The notes under the pieces: generated by a model
Told to the model about the DNA's origin: nothing
The model's input: only the letters and a program-made list of their open reading frames with translations
Database searches by the model: none
Made by a program: the position numbers and the translations under genes
Assembly (NCBI RefSeq): GCF_019039035.1
Contig: NZ_JAHNZT010000002.1
Span: forward strand, 1-64,000
Direction: 5' to 3'
From: Citreicoccus inhibens
GTDB lineage: Bacteria; Myxococcota; Myxococcia; Myxococcales; Myxococcaceae
DNA length: 64,000 bases
In this document: piece after piece, positions 1 through 9,414 of the stretch
Position numbering within the stretch: the first letter of the stretch is position 1
Layout: every line of letters begins with the position of its first letter

Positions 1-891
1 GGCGGGCGCGAGCGGCGTCACGGTGGCGGCGCGAGTCGGAGGCGCGGCGGGCACAGGCGTGCGCGCATGCGCCGTGGGCGCGGGAGTGGGCGCGCGGGCC
101 GGCTCCGGCGCGGCGCGAACGGGCAGGGGAGGAGGCGCGGCGGGCGGCGGGGCCAGATCCGTCGGCATGAAGCCGATGACGGTCTTCTCGGAGTCCGCGT
201 CGTCGTCCAGGTCACCCAGCGAGTCCAGGGCGGAGTCGTCGTCCGTCCCGAGCGTGTCCAGCGCGGACAGCTCCTCGTCGCCCGACTCGGTCTCCGGCGG
301 CGCGACCACCGGCTCTTCCTCGGCGGTGCCGGTGACGGGCTCGGAGATGTCTCCGAACGCCTCGTCGAGCATGTCCAGCTCCTCGCCGGCCACGGTGGGC
401 TCCTCGCCCGCCTCGACGGCGATCTCCTCGCCGAAGTCCGCCGTCAGCGGCTCGTCGCCCTCGCCGAGCGCGTCCAGCGTGAGGCTCTCATCCACCACCT
501 CGTCGGCGGAGGCGGGCGGCTCCGGGAAGCCGATCAACCCGCCCGCGCGCTCCACGAGGACCTGGGTGTCCACGGGCTTGGCCACGTACTCATCGGCGCG
601 GGCCTTCAGCTTGCTGTGCGCCGCGAAGCCATCCGGGTTGCCGATGATGACGATGGGGACATTCTTGAGCTCGTCGTCCTTCTTCAGCTTGCCGCAGATG
701 AGGTAGCCGTTCTGGCCCGCGGACAGATCCACCGCCAGGACCACCAGCTCCGGCCGCTCTCGCCGGATCAGCTCCACGCTGCCCTTGCCGTCCGTCGTCT
801 CCGTCACCGAGAAGCCCCGGCCCTCCAGGGCCTGGCGCAAGGAGGCAGAGAGCGTGGCGTCGCTTTCGACAATCAGGATTCGCTTGGACAT
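1..891 (-). CDS. frzS: FrzS, social-motility response regulator (C-terminus cut by window edge)
   Basis: The first 297 codons of a longer gene run off the left edge. The N-terminal ~125 residues form a receiver-like domain beginning MSKRILIVESD, with the atypical acidic pocket (ESD instead of DD) and a conserved VDLSAGQNG segment known from Myxococcus xanthus FrzS. An acidic, Pro/Ala-rich linker with many Asp/Glu and a TVIGFMPTDL motif follows; the coiled-coil part of the family would lie outside the window. In M. xanthus FrzS travels between cell poles and is needed for type IV pilus-dependent motility. The start ATG lies at 891. Adjacency to an anti-sigma/ECF sigma pair and to the frz operon further along supports the name. 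Confidence 0.9.
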   Translation of the reverse strand, partial: MSKRILIVESDATLSASLRQALEGRGFSVTETTDGKGSVELIRRERPELVVLAVDLSAGQNGYLICGKLKKDDELKNVPIVIIGNPDGFAAHSKLKARADEYVAKPVDTQVLVERAGGLIGFPEPPASADEVVDESLTLDALGEGDEPLTADFGEEIAVEAGEEPTVAGEELDMLDEAFGDISEPVTGTAEEEPVVAPPETESGDEELSALDTLGTDDDSALDSLGDLDDDADSEKTVIGFMPTDLAPPPAAPPPLPVRAAPEPARAPTPAPTAHARTPVPAAPPTRAATVTPLAPA

Positions 892-1093
892 GGAGGGACG
901 GCCCGTCCTGGAGTTCGGCGCGCGGAGCACGCCATGAGCGGGCAGCGGCGCGCGAGAAGAAAGACGCCTTCGAGGCTATCGGCCACGCATGGGACCGTCA
1001 ATCTTCGCACCGGCTGAAATGCCCGGTATTCAGGTCAGCGGGCAAGCAGCCCCGACAGGGGGGCGCGAGCACGCGCCACGCCCCGATTCCGGA

Positions 1094-1939
1094 CTACGGC
1101 AGTGATACAGGTTGATACGTGGCCTCGGAGGAGATCGCCGCCGGACGCGCCGTCGGCCCCGAGGACTTCTGCTCCTGGTCGCGCAGGAGCCGGCGGATGT
1201 CCGCCTCGTTCATGTCGGTGACGAGCTCGTAGGTGATCTCGTTCTCGCGCAGGGTGACGACGTTGTAGCCCGCGCTCGAGTCCAGTCCGACCATCTCCAC
1301 CGTGGGCGGCTCCTCGACCTTCACCTTGCGCCCGTCCGCCGGGTAGACGAACACGCCCACGCGCCGCTGAGGTTCGGTGGTGCGATCCGGCAGCGTCTCG
1401 TAGCTCACGTAGACGACTTCCTGTCCGTTGAGCGTCGAGAAGCGCGCGCCCACCGGGCGCATCCGGGGCAGGTGGGGCAGGGTGACGCGGTGGTCGACCT
1501 TGTCGTTGAACCAGCCTTCGATCATCTCCGGCGTGCCCGCGACGAACTCCAGCGGGCGGTTGCGCGTGTGGCGCTGCACGGCCTCTTCCACCGAGGCCCG
1601 CTGGCGCAGGCCGGATTGGAACGCCACCCACCCGCCGCCCGTCGTCACCATCACCAAGGCCACCGCGCCCACGCGCAGCCATTGCCCCACCTGCGCGCGG
1701 CGCTGCTCACGCTGCAGCCCGAGCTGAATGCCCGAGCGCAGCGAGGCGGGTGCCTGCATCCGAGGCACGGAGTGCCGCGCCGCGCGGCGGAGCATCTGCC
1801 GCATTCCCCGCTCCTCGTCCACGCGCCGTTGGCACGGCGCGCAGTGGGAGAGGTGCGCTTCGAAGTCGAGCCGCTCCTCGGGCTGAAACTCGCCGTCGAG
1901 GTACGGGTATAGAAGTCGATCCAGTTCCTGGCAGGTCAT
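1094..1939 (-). CDS. Putative anti-sigma factor with zinc-finger (zf-HC2) and one membrane segment
   Basis: This 281-residue protein starts MTCQELDRLLYPYLDGE. Its first ~50 residues contain the HLSHCAPCQRRV motif (HxxxCxxC) of ZAS/zf-HC2 anti-sigma factors. A hydrophobic stretch near residues 95-115 (VGAVALVMVTTGGGWVAF) is one predicted membrane span, and the ~165-residue C-terminal part would be periplasmic. The ATG at 1939 was chosen over upstream in-frame codons because it sits right before the zinc-finger domain, 23 bases after the sigma stop codon. It is probably co-transcribed with the ECF sigma gene and sequesters it. A gene in this position is reported next to M. xanthus rpoE1; its ligand or signal is unknown. 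Confidence 0.75.
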   Translation of the reverse strand: MTCQELDRLLYPYLDGEFQPEERLDFEAHLSHCAPCQRRVDEERGMRQMLRRAARHSVPRMQAPASLRSGIQLGLQREQRRAQVGQWLRVGAVALVMVTTGGGWVAFQSGLRQRASVEEAVQRHTRNRPLEFVAGTPEMIEGWFNDKVDHRVTLPHLPRMRPVGARFSTLNGQEVVYVSYETLPDRTTEPQRRVGVFVYPADGRKVKVEEPPTVEMVGLDSSAGYNVVTLRENEITYELVTDMNEADIRRLLRDQEQKSSGPTARPAAISSEATYQPVSLP

Positions 1940-1962
1940 GGGCGCCCGAGGCCAACCGCTCA

Positions 1963-2604
1963 CTACCCAGTCTTCTTCCGACGACGATATTCTTCCATGT
2001 CCGCTGGAATGGAAGAGGGCAGACCTTCTTGCCGGAAGACACCCTGGCCCTCGGCGTACTCGCGCAGCGTCTTCTGGAGCAGCTTCCGCCCGCGGAACAG
2101 CCGGCTCATCACCGTGCCCACCGGGCACTCGAGGATCTCGGCGATCTCCTTGTAGGAGAACTCCTGCAGGTCCGCGAGGATGACCACCAGCCGGAAGTCG
2201 ATGGGCAGCGAGTCGATGGCCCGCAGCACGTCGTCCGACAGCAGCCGATCAAAGAAATACTGCTCGGGGTTCGCGGCGAAGTCCGTCGCGTCCCGGCTCA
2301 CGAAGCGCTCGTGAACGGCCTCGCGCTCCACGCCTTCCACCACCGTGCGCTCCTTCACCTTGCGCCGGTAGCGGTTGATGAAGGTGTTGGTGAGGATCTT
2401 GAAGAGCCAGGCCTTGATGTTGGTGCCCCGCTCGAACTTGTCGAAGAAGCGGTAGGCCCGCATGCAGGTGTCCTGCACGAGGTCCTCCGCGTCCCGCTCA
2501 TTCTTCGTCAGACGGAGCGCGGCCGAGTAGAGCGGGTCCAGATGGGCCAGCGCCAGCTCCTCGAACTCTTGCTTCGTCCGGTTGGGTTGCCTGAAGTCCA
2601 ACAT
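1963..2604 (-). CDS. rpoE1: ECF RNA polymerase sigma factor, probable RpoE1
   Basis: This 213-residue ECF sigma factor has region 2 ([19 protein letters not shown], residues ~30-50) and region 4 ([20 protein letters not shown], ~135-155) with the helix-turn-helix [17 protein letters not shown] 2604 was chosen because GGAAGG lies upstream and it gives a normal length; a TTG at 2619 is possible. Position between frzS and the frz operon matches rpoE1 of M. xanthus, an ECF sigma factor affecting motility behaviour; the symbol rests on this recalled synteny. The anti-sigma-like gene follows at once. Confidence 0.8.
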   Translation of the reverse strand: MLDFRQPNRTKQEFEELALAHLDPLYSAALRLTKNERDAEDLVQDTCMRAYRFFDKFERGTNIKAWLFKILTNTFINRYRRKVKERTVVEGVEREAVHERFVSRDATDFAANPEQYFFDRLLSDDVLRAIDSLPIDFRLVVILADLQEFSYKEIAEILECPVGTVMSRLFRGRKLLQKTLREYAEGQGVFRQEGLPSSIPADMEEYRRRKKTG

Positions 2605-2775
2605 GCTCCCGCCTTCCAAGAGCCCGAAACCATTGGGGAATGAGTCGTTGTCTACCCGTCAATGTATGCACGGGAACAGAAGGGTCAACAACGCCATCCC
2701 CGCCACGTCGCCCGCACGCCCGCTTCCGAAATCGGGATACGTCTGACGGCGGACTCTATTCCCAGAAGATGCAAA

Positions 2776-2810
2776 GGGGAGGAGGAAGTCGCGGGGACTT
2801 CCACCTCCCC
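2776..2810 (-). terminator. Intrinsic terminator after ald
   Basis: A 15-base stem (2776-2790 with 2796-2810, one A/A mismatch, GCGGG loop) lies 29 bases past the ald stop codon. Read on the minus strand it is followed by TTTGC. Confidence 0.6.
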
Positions 2811-2839
2811 TCGTTCACTCACTCGGTGAGCGGGCGGGC

Positions 2840-3967
2840 TTACTTCCGGCCGGCGAACGCGTCCGCGATGGTCACGTACTCGTAGCCGAGGTCCTTGGCG
2901 ACCGCCTCGTAGGTGACGTGGCCGTTGTAGGTGTTCATGGCGCGGGCCAGGGCGGGGTCTGCCTTGACGGCCGCCACCAGGCCCATGTCCGCGATCTTCC
3001 GGGCGTAGGGGCGCGTGGTGTTGGTCAGGGCGAACGTGGACGTCTGGGGCACGGCGCCCGGCATGTTGGCCACGCAGTAGTGGACGACGTCGCTCACCAT
3101 GAAGGTGGGGTTGTCGTGCGTGGTGGGCTTGCAGGTCTCGATGCAGCCGCCCTGGTCCACGGCCACGTCGACGACGACGGAGCCCGGCTCCATCTCCGCG
3201 ATGAGCTCCTTGGAAACGAGCTTGGGGGCCTTGCCACCGGGGATGAGCACGCCGCCGATGACGAGGTCGGCCTCGCGCACGGAGCGCGCGACGGACTCGG
3301 AGTCCGAGGCCAGCGTCTGCGCGCGGCCGAGGAACACGTCGTCCAGGTAGGTGAGGCGCTCCAGGTTGACGTCGAGGATGGTGACCTCGGCGCCCATGCC
3401 CACCGCGACCTTGGCGGCGCACAGGCCGACCACGCCGCCGCCGATGACGGCCACGCGGCCGCGGCGCACGCCCGGCACGCCGCCCAGCAGGATGCCCTTG
3501 CCACCGTGGGCCTTCTCCAGGCACGCGGCGCCCACCTGGATGGCCATCTTGCCGGCCACCTCGGACATGGGCTTGAGCAGCGGGAGGCTGCCGTCATCGA
3601 GCTGCAGCGTCTCGTAGGCCACCGCGGCGGCCTTCTTCTTGACGAGCGTCTTGGTGAGCTCGGGATCCACGCCGGCCAGGTGGAAGTACGTGTAGATGAT
3701 CTGGCCCGGCTGGATGCGCTCGTACTCGGGCGCGATGGGCTCCTTCACCTTCACGATCATCTCCGCGCTCTTCCAGACCTCGTCCGCGGTGTTGATGATC
3801 TTCGCACCCACGCGCTGGTACTCGGAATCGGGGATGCCCGAGCCCGCTCCCGCGTTCGTCTCGACCAGCACCGTGTGGCCCGCGCTGGTGAGCGCGCGCA
3901 CGCCCGCTGGCACCATGCCCACGCGGTACTCACGGGTTTTGATCTCCTTGGGAACTCCGACGATCAC
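2840..3967 (-). CDS. ald: Alanine dehydrogenase
   Basis: This 375-residue NAD-dependent L-alanine dehydrogenase interconverts alanine and pyruvate plus ammonia in the cytosol. Visible hallmarks are the N-terminus [16 protein letters not shown], the substrate segment KVKEP, the YFHLA stretch with its catalytic His, and the Rossmann motif VIGGGVVG (residues ~175). Length matches the family. The start is a GTG at 3967 preceded by GGAGG seven bases away. It is divergent from the radical SAM gene, with ~200 bases between them for both promoters. In M. xanthus, alanine dehydrogenase matters for development because amino acids are the carbon source. Confidence 0.95.
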   Translation of the reverse strand: MIVGVPKEIKTREYRVGMVPAGVRALTSAGHTVLVETNAGAGSGIPDSEYQRVGAKIINTADEVWKSAEMIVKVKEPIAPEYERIQPGQIIYTYFHLAGVDPELTKTLVKKKAAAVAYETLQLDDGSLPLLKPMSEVAGKMAIQVGAACLEKAHGGKGILLGGVPGVRRGRVAVIGGGVVGLCAAKVAVGMGAEVTILDVNLERLTYLDDVFLGRAQTLASDSESVARSVREADLVIGGVLIPGGKAPKLVSKELIAEMEPGSVVVDVAVDQGGCIETCKPTTHDNPTFMVSDVVHYCVANMPGAVPQTSTFALTNTTRPYARKIADMGLVAAVKADPALARAMNTYNGHVTYEAVAKDLGYEYVTIADAFAGRK

Positions 3968-4172
3968 GACCTGCCTCCGGTGAAGAGGGGAAAGAAAGTG
4001 CGCGGACCCATAGACCAGCGCCCCCTGGGTTTCAAGGAGTGCACAGCCCTCGGGCGCAATGCTTCATCACGTGTCGTATTCGTGGCGCATATGACGCGAG
4101 GCGTTGGACGCGCTGCGCCTGACCTGGATTCCTTCATCGAAGGGAAACGGGCGCGATGGTAGTTAGCGGGAC

Positions 4173-5498
4173 ATGACGCGCGAACCCAAGCTCCTCTTCG
4201 CGGACCCCAAGGGCCGAGTGATGGAGCACCCCTATCTCGTGGCCACGCTGCGCAGCGGCGAAGAGCTCGTTCCTCCGCAGGACAAGCCCATTCCGCTGCC
4301 GTCCGATGGTCGGCTCGTCCATCTGCCCGGTCGGCTGCCGGTCGGGCTCCATCCGGAGACGGGCGAGTTGGAGCTGGTGCGCGAGATGAAAGTAGGCGGG
4401 AAGACCTTCGTGCCGTCCGCCGTGGGCGCGCTTCTGCCACCGGGGTACACGCGCACGTTCTTGCCCGGCGAGGTGAAGGGTGACGGGCCTGTGTTGCCGC
4501 AATGGGCATACACGGCGGCGGCGTGGGGCGAGGACGGGCCGGTGGCGTGGGCCATCCACACGGATCGCCGCTCGCATTGGGATCCTGAGCGCTACTCCAC
4601 GCCGGACATGAAGGCGCTGGTGACCGAGCACCTGGAGCGCTTCCCGGGCAATCGCGTGCTCAAGCAGCTCAAGACGTGCGCGCTGCTGTACCGGTGCTTC
4701 ACGTCGCAGAACATCTTCTATGCGCGCGACGAGGGCGCCATCCCCGCGTCGGTGATGTGCAACGCGCGCTGCGTGGGCTGCATCTCGGATCAGCCCGCGG
4801 AGGGTCCGCCTGCGTCGCATGAGCGCATGGATGATGGGCCCACGGCGGAGGAGATGGGCCAGATTGGCCTGTACCACCTGGAGCGCGCTCCGGGCCGGAC
4901 CATGGTGAGCTTCGGGCAGGGCTGCGAGGGTGAGCCGCTGACGCGCTGGAAGTTCATCGCCGAGGCCATCCGCTACATGCGCGAGCGCACCGACAAGGGC
5001 TCCATCAACATCAACACCAACGCGAGCCTCACCCACGGCCTGGAGGCGCTGCTGGACGCGGGCCTCGATGCCGTGCGCGTGTCACTCAACTCGGCGTCGA
5101 AGGAACTCTACGCGGCCTACTACAAGCCGGTGAAGTATGGCTGGGAAGACGTGGAGGCCTCCATCGCGCTCGCTCGCCAGCGAGGGGCATATCTGGCGCT
5201 GAACCTGCTGCTCTTCCCCGGCGTCACGGATCGCGAGGGCGAGGTCAAGGCGCTGGAGCGGTTGGTGAAGAAGTACAAGGTGGATCAGGTCCAGACGCGC
5301 TCGCTGTGCATCGATCCGCTCCAGTATCTGGAGGTCGCGCGGGACAAGGGCGCGGGCGGTGAGCCGGTGGGCGTCCGCGAACTGCTCACGCGCCTGAAGG
5401 CGGCGCGACCAGGGCTCGTCATCGGCAACTTCGCGCGGGGCCTCGACGAGCGCGACAACGCGGCGGGGCGATTGCCCTCGCGTCGAGCCGCGCGTTAG
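4173..5498 (+). CDS. Radical SAM protein of unknown substrate
   Basis: This 441-residue protein carries a CX3CX2C cluster motif (MCNARCVGC) at about residues 193-200, which binds the 4Fe-4S cluster and S-adenosylmethionine. A TIM-barrel-like region follows with GQGCEGEPL (the SAM-contacting GGE-like step), ININTNAS and VRVSLNSAS. The ~190 residues before the cluster are unusual and contain a conserved-looking PLPSDGRLVHLPGR stretch. The ATG at 4173 is the first good start. The gene is divergent from ald and followed 10 bases later by a TPR lipoprotein, so they may form an operon. No SPASM or B12 domain is evident; the substrate cannot be told. Confidence 0.75.
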   Translation: MTREPKLLFADPKGRVMEHPYLVATLRSGEELVPPQDKPIPLPSDGRLVHLPGRLPVGLHPETGELELVREMKVGGKTFVPSAVGALLPPGYTRTFLPGEVKGDGPVLPQWAYTAAAWGEDGPVAWAIHTDRRSHWDPERYSTPDMKALVTEHLERFPGNRVLKQLKTCALLYRCFTSQNIFYARDEGAIPASVMCNARCVGCISDQPAEGPPASHERMDDGPTAEEMGQIGLYHLERAPGRTMVSFGQGCEGEPLTRWKFIAEAIRYMRERTDKGSININTNASLTHGLEALLDAGLDAVRVSLNSASKELYAAYYKPVKYGWEDVEASIALARQRGAYLALNLLLFPGVTDREGEVKALERLVKKYKVDQVQTRSLCIDPLQYLEVARDKGAGGEPVGVRELLTRLKAARPGLVIGNFARGLDERDNAAGRLPSRRAAR

Positions 5499-5508
5499 AA
5501 GCTGAGGC

Positions 5509-6180
5509 GTGACTGCCTCCTCCATGATGCGTGGCCGAGGGCTGTGGGCCCTCGGCTTGACCTCGGGACTCCTCGCGGCGGGCTGCGACAAGACCCCCGA
5601 GGAGCCCGCCTTCGACTACGGCGTGAAGGCGCCCATGGTGCGCCGCCTGCGCGAGGAACTGGCCCAGGCGCCGTGCGACAAGGCCAAGGCCCTCGCCTAT
5701 GCGCAGCTCATCTTCACGCTGAAGAACCTGGCGCAGACAAGCCGCGTGTCGGATGCGTTCATCGCCCAGTGCGGTGAGCACGTGGCGCTGCGCCAGCTCT
5801 CGTACACGGCGCACTCCCAGTTGGAGGAGCACGAACTGGCCCTGCGCGATGCGACGGCGCTGGTGAATGCCCAGCCGAAGAACGCGAACTACCGCGTGTG
5901 GCGCGGCATGTCCCACTCGGCGCGAGGCGAGAATGGCCCCGCCGCGGAGGACTTCCAGGAAGCGTTCCTGCTTCAGCCCGCGGCCGCACAGGTCCGCAAG
6001 CAGCTCGTGATGGCCTACCTGAAGCTGGAAAAGCCTTGCGTGACGCTGTCCGCCTTCCGTCGCGCCGTGGCCGCGCGCCCCGAGGCAGCGCAGTCCGCGG
6101 AGGTGCAGGACGGAATCAAGGGGTTGGGGGACGAGCTGTCGTGTCCCCCGGAGGCCGTCGCGGCTCCGGCGAAGCCCTGA
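5509..6180 (+). CDS. TPR-repeat lipoprotein
   Basis: This 223-residue protein starts with a lipoprotein signal peptide: a short basic n-region, then LWALGLTSGLLAAGC with the lipobox Cys near residue 26. The mature part is helical with tetratricopeptide-like repeats (residues ~110-200, e.g. ANYRVWRGMSHSARGENGPAAEDFQEAF). It probably acts as a membrane-anchored adaptor. The start is uncertain: GTG 5509 or ATG 5524 both leave an intact signal peptide. It lies close behind the radical SAM gene and converges on frzZ. Confidence 0.7.
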   Translation: MTASSMMRGRGLWALGLTSGLLAAGCDKTPEEPAFDYGVKAPMVRRLREELAQAPCDKAKALAYAQLIFTLKNLAQTSRVSDAFIAQCGEHVALRQLSYTAHSQLEEHELALRDATALVNAQPKNANYRVWRGMSHSARGENGPAAEDFQEAFLLQPAAAQVRKQLVMAYLKLEKPCVTLSAFRRAVAARPEAAQSAEVQDGIKGLGDELSCPPEAVAAPAKP

Positions 6181-6192
6181 GGCCACCCAGGA

Positions 6193-6223
6193 GGCGGCGA
6201 GCCTGTTCCGGCTACTCGCCGCC
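6193..6223. terminator. Bidirectional terminator-like hairpin overlapping the end of frzZ
   Basis: GGCGGCGAG (6193-6201) pairs perfectly with CTCGCCGCC (6215-6223), and the inner bases extend the helix (GCC with GGC) around a small loop. It sits between the convergent TPR lipoprotein gene and frzZ and includes the last four frzZ codons. There is no T-run, so its terminator role is inferred. Confidence 0.45.
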
Positions 6224-7060
6224 CGCGGGCATCAGCTCCTTGGCGACCAGGTTGCTCATCACCGCGTCCTTGGGGATGTAGCCGTCAGCGCCGGCCTCGC
6301 GGCAGATGCGCTGCAGCTCCTCGACGTTCTCGCCGGAGCACAGCAGCACCTTGATGCCCTTGAAGAGGCTGTTGCTCTTGATGAAGCGGCAGAACTGCTC
6401 GCCGTTCACGTTGGGCATGCGCACGTCCAGCAGGACCAGGTCCGGGCGCGTCTGCTTCTTCAGGATGATCTTCGTGGCCTTGTCGGCGGTGTCCGCGACG
6501 TGGACCTCGAAGCCCTTGGTCACCAAGTCGGCTTCGATGATCCGCGCGGTCATCTCGCTGTCATCCACGATGAGGATGCGCGGCTTGCGCGCCCCACCCG
6601 CCACCGTCTTGGGCGCGGCCGGAGCGGCCGCCGGGGTGGGGGAGGGGGCCGCGGGGGAGGCGATCGACGCTGGCACCGCCGCCGGAACGCCCAGCGCGGG
6701 CGCGCCGATGAGCTGCATCACCCCGCCGAGCACGGCCTCCAGGCCTCCGCTCTTGAGGATGTAGCCGTCCGCGCCGGAGGCCTTCGTCTTGGCGGCCAGC
6801 TCGGCCTCGGGGATGTCCGAGTAGAGGACGAGGGTCGCGGTGACCTTCTTGTGCCGGCGCAGGTACTCGACGACGTCGTCGCCGAACATCTCCGGCATGT
6901 TGACGTCCATGATGATGAGCGAGAACGGGCCCTCGGCGAGCTTCTGGTCGAGCGTGGCCAGGTCCTGGGCGCCTACCGCTTGATAGCCTGCGGCGGTCAG
7001 GGCCCGGACGGTGAGTTCCACCAGCATCGGGCTGTCATCAATGACCAGTACGCGCGACAT
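6212..7060 (-). CDS. frzZ: FrzZ, dual-receiver response regulator of the Frz pathway
   Basis: Two CheY-like receiver domains (residues ~1-120 and ~160-282) are joined by an Ala/Pro-rich linker (~121-157). Phosphoacceptor aspartates are D52 (IIMDVNMPE) and D212 (LLLDVRMPN), with acidic pairs D8/D9 and D166/D167. There is no output domain. In M. xanthus FrzZ is the phosphorylated output of FrzE, moves to the leading pole and promotes reversal. ATG 7060 is preceded by GAGGAGGACG. The gene is divergent from frzA across a 170-base gap, as in M. xanthus. Confidence 0.95.
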   Translation of the reverse strand: MSRVLVIDDSPMLVELTVRALTAAGYQAVGAQDLATLDQKLAEGPFSLIIMDVNMPEMFGDDVVEYLRRHKKVTATLVLYSDIPEAELAAKTKASGADGYILKSGGLEAVLGGVMQLIGAPALGVPAAVPASIASPAAPSPTPAAAPAAPKTVAGGARKPRILIVDDSEMTARIIEADLVTKGFEVHVADTADKATKIILKKQTRPDLVLLDVRMPNVNGEQFCRFIKSNSLFKGIKVLLCSGENVEELQRICREAGADGYIPKDAVMSNLVAKELMPAGGE

Positions 7061-7230
7061 CGTCCTCCTCAATGGAATGCCGCCACAACCCTACACCTTT
7101 GACGGAGCGCGAACCATCGAAACGGCGACCAGGCGGGCAGACGTGGATGCGCCCTTGACCGGTTTTCGTCGCATCCGGATACTTTGCTGCCTTGATCTCG
7201 ACTCCCACCCCCCTCCAGCGTGCACTCCGG

Positions 7231-7713
7231 ATGGCTCCGGAACGGGCCGTGGCCACCCAGGCCCGCCCGGAGCAGGAGTTCTTCTGCTTCCGCGTGGGTG
7301 ACCTGCGGCTCGGTGTCCCCAGCGAGAACGTGCTGGAGGTGCTGCGCGCCGGATTGCTCACCCCTCTGCCGCGCACCCCGTCCTTCGTCATGGGCGTCAC
7401 CGGGCACCGGGGCGTGGTGCTGCCCGTGGTGGACCTGCTGCGTTTCCTCAGCAAGGGCGAGGCTCGCATCGGGCCGCGCACGCGCCTCTTCGTCGGCGTC
7501 AGCGGCAGCTTCGTGGCCGGCGTGGTGGCCGACACCGTGCTGGGCCTGCGGCGCATTCCCGTGTCGGACATTCTCCCGCCTCCGCTCGGGGGCGATGCCG
7601 CCGCCGAGCACCTGTTGGGCGTGGTGCAGGCCTCGGGCACCCAGGAGGCCATCAACCTCCTGAACTTCACCAAGCTCCTGCAGACCGCCAGGCAGCGGGC
7701 GGTGGCGCGATGA
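7231..7713 (+). CDS. frzA: FrzA, CheW-like coupling protein
   Basis: This 160-residue CheW-domain protein opens with EFFCFRVGDLRLGVPSENVLEV and contains the RGVVLPVVDL core of CheW proteins. It should couple the FrzCD receptor to the FrzE kinase in the cytosol. ATG 7231 gives the length I recall for the M. xanthus protein; an in-frame TTG at 7192 would add 13 residues. It is the first gene of the frz operon and overlaps frzB by four bases (ATGA). Confidence 0.93.
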   Translation: MAPERAVATQARPEQEFFCFRVGDLRLGVPSENVLEVLRAGLLTPLPRTPSFVMGVTGHRGVVLPVVDLLRFLSKGEARIGPRTRLFVGVSGSFVAGVVADTVLGLRRIPVSDILPPPLGGDAAAEHLLGVVQASGTQEAINLLNFTKLLQTARQRAVAR

Positions 7714-8093
7714 ACGACGTGCTGGCGCCAGAGCCGGGGACCGACGAGGTGGACATCCTCTTCTTCCTCATCGGCGATGCGCTCTACGGCACGGATGCGT
7801 CGCAGGTGCTGCGCATCGATCGTTCCCTGCCCGAGGATATCACCTTGCCCGACCTGGGGCTGCCGCACCGGGGCCTGCGCGCCCTCGTGTTCGATACGCC
7901 CGAGGGAGAGGGCCACCTGAAGGTGGACGCCGTGAACGGGGTCCGCTCGATTCCTGTCGCCGCCTTGCGGCGAATGCCCGCCGCGGTCGCGGCGGCTCCC
8001 TATGCCGTGGGCGTGTGCCTGGATGAGCAGGCGCCTCGCCCCGTGCTCCTCATCGATTTGGTCGAAACCGCGAAGACTCAAGGAAGGCACTGA
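7710..8093 (+). CDS. frzB: FrzB, second CheW-like protein
   Basis: This is a 127-residue, divergent CheW-type domain (DILFFLIGDALYGTDASQVLRI at the start). It is shorter and less conserved than FrzA. In M. xanthus FrzB binds FrzCD but not FrzE and is thought to let different receptors sort. The ATG is translationally coupled to the frzA stop, and frzCD begins five bases after this gene ends. Confidence 0.92.
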   Translation: MNDVLAPEPGTDEVDILFFLIGDALYGTDASQVLRIDRSLPEDITLPDLGLPHRGLRALVFDTPEGEGHLKVDAVNGVRSIPVAALRRMPAAVAAAPYAVGVCLDEQAPRPVLLIDLVETAKTQGRH

Positions 8094-8098
8094 GCGCA

Positions 8099-9352
8099 AT
8101 GTCACTGGAGACCCCGAACGAGAAGCCCGCGGGTAAGCCCCGCGCTGGCAAGAAGCCCGCGGCCAGCAAGGCCGGCACTGCCGCCGCCCCCGCCGCCTCT
8201 CCATACAAGCCCGTGACGGACGCGCTGCTGTCGGTGCTCGCCGGCAACCTCCAGACGCGCGTTCCTCGTGAAATCCTGTCCGGCGAGGCCGCCGAGCTGG
8301 GCCACCTGCTCAACCAGGTGCTCGAGCAGTTCGCGGCCGCCGAGCACCGCAAGCAGGTGGCGGCGCAGGAGATTGATCAGGCGCTCGACTCGCTCATCGC
8401 GCTGGTGCGCGAGGGCGACCTCTCCCGGTGGAACACCACCACCGAGGACCCCCAGCTGGGGCCCTTGCTCGAGGGCTTCGGCAAGGTCATCGAGACGTTG
8501 CGCACCTTCGTCCGCGAGATCAACGAGGCGGCGCTGCGGCTCTCGTCCTCCGCCAACCAGGTGCTGGCGGCGTCCACGCAGCACGAGACGTCCTCCACGG
8601 AGCAGGCCGCGGCCATCCATGAGACGACCGCGACCATGGAGGAGCTGAAGCACGCCTCCGCGCAGATCGCGGAGAACGCGGGCAGCGTGGCGCGCGTGGC
8701 CGAAGAGACGCTCGGCGCGGCGCGCGCGGGGCGCGGCGCCATTGGCGAGTTCATCCAGGCCATGCAGCAGATCCGCAGTGACGGCGTGGCGGTGGCGGAC
8801 TCCATCGCCAAGCTGTCCAAGCGCGTGGAGCGCATCGGCACGGTGGTGGAGGTCATCGACGAGATCGCTGACCGCTCGGACCTCCTGGCGCTGAACGCCG
8901 CGCTGGAGGGCAGCCGCGCGGGTGAGGCGGGCAAGGGCTTCTCCATCGTCGCGGCGGAGATGCGCCGCCTGGCGGAGAACGTCCTGGACTCGACCAAGGA
9001 GATCAAGAACCTCATCACCGAGATCCGCGAGGCGACGGCCGCCGCGGCCGGCGCGGCGGATGCGTCCAAGTCCGCCACCGAGTCCGGTGAGAAGCTGGGC
9101 GCGGTCGCGGCCCAGGCGGTCGAGGGCATCCTCTCCGGCGTGCAGGAGACGAGCGACGCGGCCCGCGTCATCAACCTGGCCACACAGCAGCAGCGCACGG
9201 CCACCGAGCAGGTGGTGGCCTCCATGGCCGAGATCGAGGACGTGACGCGCCAGACGACGCAGGCGTCGAAGCAGGCCACTGGGGCCGCCGCCGAGCTCAC
9301 GCAGCTCGCGGGACGACTCGCCGAGCTCATCAAGCGCTTCAAGGCCGACTAG
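8099..9352 (+). CDS. frzCD: FrzCD, cytoplasmic chemoreceptor
   Basis: This 417-residue receptor has no membrane segments. A basic N-terminus (KPAGKPRAGKKPAASK), shown in M. xanthus to hold the receptor on the nucleoid, is followed by a ~110-residue N-terminal domain and a long methyl-accepting helical hairpin. Its signalling tip reads EIADRSDLLALNAALEGSRAGEAGKGF (about residues 262-288, the contact for CheA/CheW). Glu/Gln-rich helices on both sides hold methylation sites for FrzF and FrzG. Length equals that of the M. xanthus protein. Confidence 0.96.
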   Translation: MSLETPNEKPAGKPRAGKKPAASKAGTAAAPAASPYKPVTDALLSVLAGNLQTRVPREILSGEAAELGHLLNQVLEQFAAAEHRKQVAAQEIDQALDSLIALVREGDLSRWNTTTEDPQLGPLLEGFGKVIETLRTFVREINEAALRLSSSANQVLAASTQHETSSTEQAAAIHETTATMEELKHASAQIAENAGSVARVAEETLGAARAGRGAIGEFIQAMQQIRSDGVAVADSIAKLSKRVERIGTVVEVIDEIADRSDLLALNAALEGSRAGEAGKGFSIVAAEMRRLAENVLDSTKEIKNLITEIREATAAAAGAADASKSATESGEKLGAVAAQAVEGILSGVQETSDAARVINLATQQQRTATEQVVASMAEIEDVTRQTTQASKQATGAAAELTQLAGRLAELIKRFKAD

Positions 9353-9414
9353 TACTTCCCGAGGGGAGATGAGGGCTGCGGGGCTCGCTGAGCGGGCCCC
9401 AACGCCCACCGGCC

